From assembly GCA_022821965.1 (NCBI GenBank), contig JAJECN010000054.1, forward strand, positions 62,001 through 126,000: DNA of 64,000 bases, in the 5' to 3' direction. The position numbers were made by a program, and so were the translations under genes. Positions 8,977 to 19,100 of the stretch are shown here, piece by piece; the first letter of the stretch is position 1; each line of letters opens with the position of its first letter. This stretch comes from Candidatus Poribacteria bacterium. Lineage in GTDB: Bacteria; Poribacteria; WGA-4E; WGA-3G. The notes beneath the pieces were generated by a model. That model made no database searches. It was not told the DNA's origin and saw only the letters and a list, made by a program, of their open reading frames with translations.

Positions 8977-11900
8977 GTGATAGAATTTTTACGTAAAACC
9001 GAAAATTACCAAACACTGGTGGCATGCCTCAAAGGTGGTAAGAAGCTCCCATGGCTCAGAGGATTGGCAAACGCATCGACCGCGTATCTTTTGGCAACGC
9101 TCACTAACGATTTTCCGGAAAAATCCTTCCTGATTGTGCTACCCTCACAGCGTGAAGCCGAACAAGTCTTGGAAGAGATCTGTACGTACCGGTCATACCC
9201 TACCTTGGAAACCGCACCCGCTGCCGATGAACAGCCCGAAATTAACTTGTTCCCCGCTTGGAACCCTAAACTTTTTGATCGTATTGCTCCTCCTAAAAAC
9301 ACTGTCTCAGACCGGATGCGGTGCCTGGAACGCTTACTCCACAAAGAGCGAAGCGTCGTTGTGACAACAAGCCAAGCGATGCTTTACAAACTACCACCAC
9401 GCGAACGTTTTGTTGATGCTTGTTGTGTACTTAACCTCGGAGATGAAATCGACCCGGACGATGTCGCGGCGAGGCTCATCCGTGGTGGTTACCAGAACGT
9501 TGAACTCGTAGAAGTCAAGGGTGAATTTGCCCGCAGGGGCGATATCTTAGATGTCTATCCGCTTACTGCTGACACCCCGGTACGCATCGAATTTTTCGGC
9601 GATGAAATTGATGCCCTCCGCGCTTTTGATCCAATATCGCAACGTTCAACAGAATCGGTTCAGTCGGTTGCACTCACACCGCTACGAGAAGTTTTTTCCG
9701 CTGATGTATCAGTCGACCATTGGCAAGCACAGATGGATGAATTGATTCAGGAACATGCAACACCGCAACTAATAAATGCTGTCCGGGAAATAACACAAAG
9801 TTTAACGGAGGCTGCATCGTCTCAATATCGGCTTGAAGAATGCCCACTCAATGATGGGATCGAGGCATTTTTGCCGATGCTCATCCCAGAAACTGGACTC
9901 CTCACCGATTATTTACCTGACGACACAATTGTCTGCTTGATAGAGCCACAGTGGCAGAAGCGCGAGGTGTCGCAGATGCAGGAGCGGACGGAGGAATTGT
10001 TTCAAAAAAAGTTGGAAGAATCCAACCTTATGGTCCCGCCCGATCAGTTGTTGGTTTCCTTTGAAACACTCAATGCCGAATTAGAGAAGTATCCGGTCAT
10101 CTCATCGTCTTTGGCACCGCCTCGTGAAGCCGCGGAAAATGCATTGGAGCCACTGCATTTTGAGATGAAACCGCTCGCACTACCATCTGGCAACTATCAG
10201 ACGGTTATTAACGAGATGAAAACGTGGGCAGCTGCAGGAATGCGGATTCATGTTTTCTGTGAAACGCCTCAACAGTCAAAGCGTGTTTCTGAGATTTTAG
10301 CGGAGCGCGAGTTGTTCCCTCCAGACATTAACACCAGCGTGGGAGCAATCAGCGAAGGGTTTCTCAATGAATCGTTGAATCTTGTTGTCATTTCCGAAGA
10401 TGAACTCTTCGGCAGTCGCCAGCGTCGCCCGATCCGGCACAGACCTTCTACAGATGGCACTCCGATTCTCAGTTTAATCGATCTAAAGGTTGGGGACTAC
10501 GTCGTACACGTCTCACACGGCATCGCTGTTTATGATGGGATCCGACGATTGGCAATTGACGGCAAATCACAGGATTTCCTAATACTCAAATACAGCGCGG
10601 ACGATGTCCTCTATGTACCGACCTATCAGGTTGACCTTGTTCAGAAGTATATCGGCAGCAAGGACAATAACTATAAGCCGCGTGTTGACAGGCTCGGCGG
10701 GACCGCTTGGGGGCGACGAAAAAGTAAAGTCAAGGCGTCAATTGAGCAGATGGCGGATGAATTGCTCAAACTGTACGCCCTTCGACAAGCGCGGAAAGGA
10801 TTCAGTTTTCCGGCTGAAGTGCCGTGGCAAACTGACTTTGAAGCACTTTTCCCGTATCAGGAAACGGATGATCAGCTCCAAGCGATTGAAGACGTGAAAA
10901 CCGACATGGAAGATGAGCGTCCAATGGATAGACTCGTCTGTGGAGATGTGGGTTACGGAAAAACGGAGGTCGCGTTGCGTGCCGCTTTCAAATCTGTTAT
11001 GTCTGAAAAGCAGGTAGCGATTCTCGTGCCTACCACGATTCTCGCGCTTCAACACCACGACACCTTTGAGAAACGTTTTCAATCTTTTCCGGTCAATATT
11101 GAGATGTTAAACCGGTTCCGGACACCGAAGGAAATCAAGGAGGTTAAAGCGGGATTGGCGAGCGGGACGGTGGATATCGTCATCGGAACGCACAGTCTCC
11201 TCTCCAAAACAGTCGAATTTGATAACCTTGGGCTTTTGATCGTTGACGAAGAACACCGTTTTGGCGTTAAGCATAAAGAGAAAATCAAACAGTTTAAAGA
11301 GACAATTGACGTGCTTACGTTGACGGCTACGCCGATTCCACGGACGCTTCACATGTCGCTTGTTGGTATACGCGATTTTAGTATTATTAATACCGCACCA
11401 GCAGATCGGTTGCCGATTCAGACGTTCGTTATGCCTTATGATAGCGAAGTCATCCGTGAAGCGATCGTTGCCGAATTAAGTCGCGATGGACAGGTGTTTT
11501 TTGTTCACAACCGCGTTCAGGATATTCAAAGTATCGCGCTAATGGTTCAGGAACTCGTGCCGGAAGCGCGTATCGCTGTCGCGCATGGACAGATGCCAGA
11601 GCGTGAATTAGAGACCATTATGCTTGAGTTTGTTCGCCATAAACACGATATCCTCGTCTGCACAATGATTATTGAGTCAGGACTGGATATCCCTAATGTG
11701 AATACTATCCTCATTAATCGGGCAGATGCCCTCGGTTTAGCGCAACTCTATCAATTACGCGGGCGTGTTGGTCGTGCGACGACGCAGGCTTACGGATATT
11801 TATTTTATCCGCAAGACCGCGCGATTACTGAAGGCGCGCAGAAAAGACTCCGGGTTATTGAGGAATTCACAGACCTCGGTTCAGGTTTCAAAATAGCCCT

Positions 11901-12480
11901 GCGAGACTTAGAGATTCGGGGAACTGGAAATATTCTCGGAGCGGAACAGCACGGTCATATCGTCACCGTAGGCTATGAACTTTATTGTAAACTCCTTGAA
12001 GAGGCGGTCATGTCATTGAAGGGTGAAACGGTTGAAGAAACCGTGGAAACACGTATCAGTTTCCCTGTTGAGGCGTATCTACCTGATGATTACGTACCGG
12101 ACAGTCGTCAGAAGATATCTATCTACAAGAAAATTGCTGGGTTAAAGGATCCGGAGGCACTTAATGAACTCCGCGAAGAGCTTAGAGACCGGTACGGTGC
12201 GATTCCAGAGCCTGCAGAAATGTTACTGGAGATTGCCAACATCAAGCAGCTCAGTCAACGCCTTGGTATTACTGCCATTGTTGCTGGGAAGGAGCAGGTA
12301 AAGGTTACTTTTGACGAACGAAAACCGAGAATTAATGTGAAGAAATTGGTTGAGATTGTCCACCAAAGTAAAGAGCTTGAACTACAACCCCCGGCACAAC
12401 TTAAAATTCGGATGCCGGGAGTAACTGGCACGAATATGTTAATCGAATTGCAACAAACCTTAAAGGTGTTTGTTGCGTAA
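8977..12480 (+). CDS. mfd: Transcription-repair coupling factor
   Basis: 1167 aa. UvrB-like N-terminus, CarD-like RID (LKVGDYVVHVSHGIAVYDGI), RecG-like helicase motifs (DRLVCGDVGYGKTEVALRAAFKSV, DEEHRFGVKHKEKIK, TATPIPRTLHMSL, QLRGRVGR). Confidence 0.97.
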   Translation: MIEFLRKTENYQTLVACLKGGKKLPWLRGLANASTAYLLATLTNDFPEKSFLIVLPSQREAEQVLEEICTYRSYPTLETAPAADEQPEINLFPAWNPKLFDRIAPPKNTVSDRMRCLERLLHKERSVVVTTSQAMLYKLPPRERFVDACCVLNLGDEIDPDDVAARLIRGGYQNVELVEVKGEFARRGDILDVYPLTADTPVRIEFFGDEIDALRAFDPISQRSTESVQSVALTPLREVFSADVSVDHWQAQMDELIQEHATPQLINAVREITQSLTEAASSQYRLEECPLNDGIEAFLPMLIPETGLLTDYLPDDTIVCLIEPQWQKREVSQMQERTEELFQKKLEESNLMVPPDQLLVSFETLNAELEKYPVISSSLAPPREAAENALEPLHFEMKPLALPSGNYQTVINEMKTWAAAGMRIHVFCETPQQSKRVSEILAERELFPPDINTSVGAISEGFLNESLNLVVISEDELFGSRQRRPIRHRPSTDGTPILSLIDLKVGDYVVHVSHGIAVYDGIRRLAIDGKSQDFLILKYSADDVLYVPTYQVDLVQKYIGSKDNNYKPRVDRLGGTAWGRRKSKVKASIEQMADELLKLYALRQARKGFSFPAEVPWQTDFEALFPYQETDDQLQAIEDVKTDMEDERPMDRLVCGDVGYGKTEVALRAAFKSVMSEKQVAILVPTTILALQHHDTFEKRFQSFPVNIEMLNRFRTPKEIKEVKAGLASGTVDIVIGTHSLLSKTVEFDNLGLLIVDEEHRFGVKHKEKIKQFKETIDVLTLTATPIPRTLHMSLVGIRDFSIINTAPADRLPIQTFVMPYDSEVIREAIVAELSRDGQVFFVHNRVQDIQSIALMVQELVPEARIAVAHGQMPERELETIMLEFVRHKHDILVCTMIIESGLDIPNVNTILINRADALGLAQLYQLRGRVGRATTQAYGYLFYPQDRAITEGAQKRLRVIEEFTDLGSGFKIALRDLEIRGTGNILGAEQHGHIVTVGYELYCKLLEEAVMSLKGETVEETVETRISFPVEAYLPDDYVPDSRQKISIYKKIAGLKDPEALNELREELRDRYGAIPEPAEMLLEIANIKQLSQRLGITAIVAGKEQVKVTFDERKPRINVKKLVEIVHQSKELELQPPAQLKIRMPGVTGTNMLIELQQTLKVFVA

Positions 12481-12625
12481 CCGTAAAGACGAAAGGTCCA
12501 CTAAGAAAGACGTGCTACGCACATTTTCCAAAGCGCGTAAGCCTAACCAACGGGCAGGCTGGATATACAGAGAGGGATTTTATTTCCTAAACTCGCCTGA
12601 CCGAACCGCAAGGAACATTAAAAAT

Positions 12626-13597
12626 ATGAAAAAAACGATTACTATTTTTGTAATTGTCGCTATGACTTGTCTGTTGACATGGCGGTTTGTTCAATCTGAT
12701 GGTCATGAACAACCTGAACCTGCCATGGACGAGAGCCAAGTGATTTTGGTGGAATACAAATGGAATGGCGAATCCCATCAAATCTCGTTGGCAGACCTAA
12801 ACGCTGCAATCTCGGAATTGCCGGTTTACCGTCAGCAGAACTATAAGAGTCGAGCAGACAAAGCCGAGTATCTTGAGGAATTGATAGAGGAGAAACTTAA
12901 AATCCTTCGTGCTGCTGATGAGGGGTTTGATACGCTCCCTGAACATCTCAATAAACTCGAAGATTACACCCATCAGCTCATGGTCGAGAAACTGACCGAG
13001 GCGGAAGTAGATAACAAAATCGCCCATACCGACGAGGAGTTGATGGCGTACTATCAAGCGAATTTGAGTGAGTACGTTGAGGATGCCAAAGTTCGCGCGA
13101 CCTGCCTTACGCTTGATGACGAGGATTTCGCCAATGAGACGTTGGATGCCATCAAAGCGGGTAAGGACATCAAGGAGATGGCGAAGGAGCTGCACGCAGC
13201 AGGTAAGCTCGCCAACGGTCCTGGCAGCAACAATGAAGATGATCCGGGGAACACCTATTTCTTTTCCAAATCCGCGTCGCCGCTCTGGGCGGATTTCATT
13301 GACGCTGTTTTTGAACAAGAGGTCGGCGAAATGACGGATGTCCTCTTTGAAACTGATGTCAATGAGGAGACCTTCTACCTCATCTTCCGTAAAGAAGAGC
13401 ATCATCCAGACCGCCAACAGGAATTTGACGAGGTTAAAAGCGACGTTCGAAGGACTGTTGAACGTGATAAGAAACGTGCTCGCATCAATGAGTGGGTTAC
13501 CGAGATCACTGAGAAAGGCAAGTTAAAAACCTATCCTGAAAATATCCCGGAACCGCCGAAACCAGAAGAAGCGGAAACCGATGAGTCAGACCAATAG
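12626..13597 (+). CDS. Divergent periplasmic parvulin/SurA-type PPIase-like protein
   Basis: Signal MKKTITIFVIVAMTCLLTWRF. SurA-N-like helices and a degenerate PpiC region (EDAKVRATCLTLDDEDFANETLDAIKAGKDIKEMAKEL...). Start set to 12626. Confidence 0.7.
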   Translation: MKKTITIFVIVAMTCLLTWRFVQSDGHEQPEPAMDESQVILVEYKWNGESHQISLADLNAAISELPVYRQQNYKSRADKAEYLEELIEEKLKILRAADEGFDTLPEHLNKLEDYTHQLMVEKLTEAEVDNKIAHTDEELMAYYQANLSEYVEDAKVRATCLTLDDEDFANETLDAIKAGKDIKEMAKELHAAGKLANGPGSNNEDDPGNTYFFSKSASPLWADFIDAVFEQEVGEMTDVLFETDVNEETFYLIFRKEEHHPDRQQEFDEVKSDVRRTVERDKKRARINEWVTEITEKGKLKTYPENIPEPPKPEEAETDESDQ

Positions 13598-13721
13598 CAA
13601 TTAGTTGTCAGCCATCAGTGATCAGCAGTTAGTGAAGAAATAAGTCTTTAAACAATACAGTTAACCTTTTTGCTGATTGCTGATAGTCGATAGCTGATAG
13701 CCATAAGAAAAGGAGTAAAAA

Positions 13722-14750
13722 ATGGTCACAGCAGTTGCCCGCTTCATGGGCAAAGTCAATAATCAGTTCCAGCTTCCGGTTGTCCCTTTACTTTTACTCG
13801 GGATTCTTGCCACGCATCCTATCTTCTATAGCTGCGGTGACAAGGCAATCGGTGCTGACGGAACGGTCATCGCTGAATTTGATTGGAATGGTAAACAGCA
13901 CATCACCCTTGAAGAGATGATGCAAGAGATTAGCGAACTCCCGGAGTACAAGCAGCGTCAGTATCAAGACAAAGAAGGATTAGAAACCTACATGCTTCTC
14001 ATGGCAGAGAGTCGCTTAATTCTCAGTCTCGCCCGGGACGAAAAGCTCAACGAGGACCCCGAAATTCTCAAGAAGGTTCAGGAGTATCTTCACGAGTTGA
14101 TGGTTAAGAGGATTACGACGCAAGAGGTTGACGATAAGCTCACTTTGAGTGAAGAGGATTATATTCAATACTATGAAACGCACAAAGAGGAGTACGTGCG
14201 TCCGGCGCAAGTGAGGCTTTCATGTATTACGCTTCTTGATAAAGACCGGGCTGATGAAGCGTTCGCACAAATTAAAGGTGGCAAAGACATCCTTGAGGTT
14301 GCCCAGGAGCTTTCCGACCGCGGTGAACTCGTCGGTCCTGGGGCGAATCCAGCCTCTCCGGGGGACTCGGACTATATTAGCCGAGATTCCTTCCCAACAG
14401 GAACTGAGCCTTTCTTAGATGCAGCGTTCGCTGGAGAGAAAGGGACACTCCACGATGGCGTTATTGAAGTCGAAGTCCAAGGGCAGAAGTACTTCATGAT
14501 GTTCCGAAAAGATGACGCTCGTGACGAATACCAAAAGCCACTTGATGACGAAGATGTCCGTAAGAGTGTCGAGCGAAAAGCGGAACGTGAAAAACGGCAA
14601 CAACTCATGGATGAGTGGGTACGTCAGCTTCGTGAACGTGCTGAGGTCAAAACCTACATAGATCGCATCCCGGAGGCACAATCCGAAGAAGAGGCCACCG
14701 CGGAAGAAGAAACTGAAGATCCCGCCACCGAGGGACACCCTGAAGAATAG
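13722..14750 (+). CDS. Divergent parvulin/SurA-type PPIase-like protein, paralogue of the preceding gene
   Basis: Co-linear with 12626-13597: AEFDWNGKQHITLEEMMQEISELPEYKQRQYQDK vs VEYKWNGESHQISLADLNAAISELPVYRQQNYKSR. Acidic C-terminal tail. Confidence 0.72.
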   Translation: MVTAVARFMGKVNNQFQLPVVPLLLLGILATHPIFYSCGDKAIGADGTVIAEFDWNGKQHITLEEMMQEISELPEYKQRQYQDKEGLETYMLLMAESRLILSLARDEKLNEDPEILKKVQEYLHELMVKRITTQEVDDKLTLSEEDYIQYYETHKEEYVRPAQVRLSCITLLDKDRADEAFAQIKGGKDILEVAQELSDRGELVGPGANPASPGDSDYISRDSFPTGTEPFLDAAFAGEKGTLHDGVIEVEVQGQKYFMMFRKDDARDEYQKPLDDEDVRKSVERKAEREKRQQLMDEWVRQLRERAEVKTYIDRIPEAQSEEEATAEEETEDPATEGHPEE

Positions 14751-14817
14751 GCTTTTGCCGTCATTATAGGCGCGGTCATCAGATCGCGCCACTCCCGTTT
14801 AATATAAGGAGGCGTAC

Positions 14818-16122
14818 ATGGCTTACAGAATTGTTGCTTATCCTCTGCTCTGTTTATTGCTCATCAGTAGTGGTGTAAGCGTCAGTGTCGCTCGCACGTT
14901 TGATAGGATTATCGCTTACGTCAATGACGATGTTGTAACCAAGCGAGAACTTGATGTCTTGGTGAAGCAACGCGCGATGGAGCTCCAGCAAGTCTATCGC
15001 TTCAGTGAGCGTGAAGCACTCAGTAGGTCCGAACAACAACGACCTGAGCTTCTTGATCGGCTTATCAGACAGATGCTTCTTTTGGAAGCCGCGCTAACCT
15101 TGAAGGTTACTGTCAGTGATGCGGACGTAGAGCAGTACGTTCAAGACTTTAAAAAGAGATACCAGATTGAAACCGATGAGGAGTTTAAGGAGCAGTTAAA
15201 TCGAGAGGGCATGACACTCGTTGCTTTTCGTGAGCAATCGGAGCGGAACCTTAAAGCAGAGAGACTTGTGATGGGGCGGATTGTGCCGCGCTTACAAGTC
15301 CGCGACAGCGATATCCAAAAGTTTTTTGAAGAGAATCGAGACCAACTGCCAACTAAATCAGATAAAGTCGGTTTGCGACACATTTTTGTCGCCTTTAAAC
15401 CGAATCAAGCCGACCGGGATGCTGCATTTGAGACTGTTAGAAAAGCCGTTGATGAAATCAAGGCGGATAGTACGAAGTTTGAAGAGTTCGCACAGCGGTA
15501 TGCCCCGAAAAAGAATCCAAGTTCGCAAGCCGGAATGCTCATAGAAGCCACCACTGAAGAACTCAATCAATTTCCAGAGATATTTCAGAATGTTCTGAAG
15601 GACTTGTCAGAAGGCGCGCTGAGCGAACCGATTGAAGGAAGCGAAGGACTCTACGTTTTCGCTGTGGAACAGAAAACGGACGAGATGATTGCCTTTCGGT
15701 ATCTCATTGTTCCACTGGTGCCCAGTCCTGAGGCTATGCACGAAGCACGCGAGAATATCGTTGAAGTTTACAAAAAGTTGGAAGCGGGTGAGGATTTTAC
15801 TGCCCTTGCTGCAGCACATTCCGACGATGTTGAAACGCGAGAAAACGGCGGTGACCTCGGGGTTCGTTCCCTGACGGAACTCAACCCTAAAACGCGTGCG
15901 GTGATTGAAGCACTGGAAACTGGGACTTACAGCCAACCCCACGAAACTGAATCTGGACTCCACATTTTTAGCGTTGACGAGCGAAATAGCCCTGACCTGA
16001 GTGAAGCGGAGAAAAGACAGATCACCTCAATACTCCGTCAGCAACGGTTTCAGGAAGAATGGGACGCATATACCGACAAACTCCTCGAAAATGCCTACGT
16101 CAAAATCCAATTGAAAGAGTAA
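14818..16122 (+). CDS. surA: SurA-like periplasmic chaperone/peptidyl-prolyl isomerase (two PpiC domains)
   Basis: Signal peptide, SurA-N (FDRIIAYVNDDVVTKRELDVLVKQRAMEL), PpiC 1 (KVGLRHIFVAFKPNQADRDAAF), PpiC 2 (ENGGDLGVRSLTELNPKTRAVIEALETGTYSQPHETESGLHIFSVDER). Confidence 0.88.
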   Translation: MAYRIVAYPLLCLLLISSGVSVSVARTFDRIIAYVNDDVVTKRELDVLVKQRAMELQQVYRFSEREALSRSEQQRPELLDRLIRQMLLLEAALTLKVTVSDADVEQYVQDFKKRYQIETDEEFKEQLNREGMTLVAFREQSERNLKAERLVMGRIVPRLQVRDSDIQKFFEENRDQLPTKSDKVGLRHIFVAFKPNQADRDAAFETVRKAVDEIKADSTKFEEFAQRYAPKKNPSSQAGMLIEATTEELNQFPEIFQNVLKDLSEGALSEPIEGSEGLYVFAVEQKTDEMIAFRYLIVPLVPSPEAMHEARENIVEVYKKLEAGEDFTALAAAHSDDVETRENGGDLGVRSLTELNPKTRAVIEALETGTYSQPHETESGLHIFSVDERNSPDLSEAEKRQITSILRQQRFQEEWDAYTDKLLENAYVKIQLKE

Positions 16123-16129
16123 GAAATCC

Positions 16130-19100
16130 GTGAGAAAGAACGCGTCTGACGTGCCTACCTGTTATCAGTATCAATACGCGAAGGCGGTGCAGCAGTACGC
16201 TGTCCGCATTGCAACGTCAGGAATTGAGCGTATAATGCTCATGATGTTCGTGATCGCATGTCTGCTTTGTCTAGGACAGGGCGTTATCGCGCAAGATGCG
16301 CAACCCTCTGAACCTTCCACCACTGAAACAGTACCACCCGAATCCGCAGATCAAACGGAGCAGGAAGGAACCGCCTCAGAACGGTTGAATCCTGAAACAG
16401 ATGTCCCGGAAGAAGGCACAGTCATCGGCGATGGCGACGATATGGCTATAGTCGATAACTTCGTTCAAATTCACGGGAATGCCCTTATCAAATTTGAGGA
16501 TGTCATTCTCCGAGCAGACCATATCTGGGCTGATTTTGACGAAAACCTGATGCGAGCCTCAGGGAACGTCCACCTTAAGATAGGAAACGAGGAGACGTAC
16601 TCCGATGAACTCATCTTCAACCTTGAAAATAAAAAGGGAATTGCCCGCAACGGCTTTACGTTCAATGATCCATGGTATTTTGGGGGCAGTGAAATCTTTA
16701 AAATCGAAGAGGATCGTTCCTATATCCGCGGCGCGACGCTGACGACGTGTTCGTTGAAACATCCGCACTACTATTTCAGTGTCTCTGAAGTCATCGTCCG
16801 AATGAATCAGGAGATGATCGCCAAAAATATCGTTTTGCGTATTGGTGGGTATCCGCTGTTCTATTTTCCGGCGATTCGGCGGGATCTGCGTAAAGGTAAG
16901 ATCGCGAAGATCATCGTCAAGGTTGGAACGGATAGCTACCAAGGTCCCAACTTGAGTATTATCTTACCTGTGTCACGCAGGCGGCGTTATGATGGGGCGT
17001 TGCTCTATGATAGGAGTGCGAGACGTGGACAAGGTTACGGGTTTGAAGGAAAATACCGCTTCAATGACACACAGTTTCAAGAAATCTATATTCCTATTCC
17101 TCCGGACGTAACACCGAACCAACGCACGAAGTTGAAGGAGAAGGCGGACGAATTACATGATCGACTTGATGGTGAATACGACCGTTATTGGTTGCGGCAA
17201 ATTTTCCTGGAATATAAAATCACTGACGAGGATGTGAAGCGCGCGAAAGATCGCGCCGAAGAACTCCGCACGCAGCTTCAGGAAGAGGACGCTGACTTCG
17301 CACAGATCGCACAGAGCAATTCAGACCATTACGATACCCGTTATGATGGCGGGGATATGGGATTCCTCGTTCCCGGTGAACTTGATGAAGAAGGGAATCC
17401 GAAACTCGACCCCGTTTTGGAGGAAGCCGTCTTTGCGCTGGAAGAGGGTGAAATTAGTTCTGTTATCCAAACTGAATCCGCCTTCCATATCTTCAAAGCG
17501 GAACAGGTACTTGATGTCTATGGTGAACGCGAAATTAAACTCAGCCGTATTGATGTCGCTATTGCTGCGAGCGATGATACAGAATATGTCATACGCGAGT
17601 TGGCGAACGATATGCTCAAACGTGCCCAAGAAGGGGAGCCTTTTGAGCAATTGATACAAATTCCCGATGAATTTGCTGATGTTGCCCAACCTGTCTTGTC
17701 GGAACTCAATGAAGGTGAGGGGATGCTGCTAAATGAGATGGAATCCTCTTGGCAGCCCTCAGTCAAACGCTTAGAAAATCCGGGTGATGTCACTGAACGT
17801 AGACCTATTTCTATGCCCGAAGGACTTTACATTTTCCAACTCATCGAAAAAGAGCGAACCCCAACTTTTGAGGAAGTCGCTGAACAGTTTGAGGCAGAAT
17901 GGGATGCTTTTTACGAGGAACTGATGAATCCTCCGCCAGAGGAAGCTGTAGAAGATGGAATGCCTACTGATGACAACGGGGATGTCGAGCAGAGCGAACC
18001 AGAGGATGGAGAGGATAGCGAGATTACATCGGAAGAAACCGAAGAAGGTGATAAAGTCCAAGACACAACCGAAGACGCGCAATCGCAAGAACCGGACACT
18101 GCTACCGATGCACCAGAGCCTCTACAAACACCTGATGCCACCGATGCTGACGATACTGCTGACAACGGTGAGGGGACGGAGCAGAGCGAACCAGAAAATT
18201 CGGAGGACAGCGAAACCGCTTCTGATCAGGTCGAAGATGAAGTCGTTTCAGAAGACTCAGCCACCGAAGAAGACGCGGAAGATGGAGAAGCGGTAGAGGA
18301 CGAAGATGAGCTTAAGGTCTATCGGAAACACGGGTTTCGAGGACGGTGGGAAGATCCGAGTGCTGTGGCTTCAGATGCGCAAAGCATGTACGCGGGTGAA
18401 TTTAGCAGACGACCCATTCAAACCAAAAAGTCCTTCCGTCTCCTCAAAGTCGATAAAAAACGAACGTATCGAGGGGATATCTACTTCTATGGTGCAGACC
18501 GCTATTCCTACGAGCGACAGAACGCCACCCGAATCGGTAGGCGTTGGATTATGCGATGGGCACACACCCAATCCTTCTATACTCCGTGGGATGACCGTCA
18601 AGCCGGTAGGCGTCCTATCAATTTCACAGGTAGGACGGAGTTGCAAGCCCGGAATTTTAAGGAAGAATTAAAACTTCCCAGCGAATCCACACTCAGATCT
18701 TTCGGAATACTCACTTATGGAACGGGTTTTTCCACCGTTGCTGACGAGGATGTTGATGAGAACGGTAACCTGAGATTCTCGCGAGAAACTATCGGTGATC
18801 TCACAAGTAGGCTTGAAGTGCGGCACATTCACGATTTCACGGGTGAAGGCACAACCTCGCTACAAAAGCTTCCGCAGCTCACTGTGAATTTATCGCGGAT
18901 GCGTTTGGATGCTTTTCCACTCTTTAGTACCCTTAATGATGGCATGGAAACACTTGCCGAGAGATTCCGAACCGAAAAGCCGTTTCTTTCACTGCTCGCT
19001 TTTCCAACGCTTGACAGCGCAAGCGTCGACCTTGATGTTGAGTTCGGCAATTTCTTTAGAGAGGTTTATCGTGGTAAAGCTGGTGATGAGAGAGATGTCT

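Noticed and set aside
12797-13417. 206-aa ORF antisense to the first PPIase
   Set aside because: Shadow ORF opposite a PPIase gene that has a clear paralogue.
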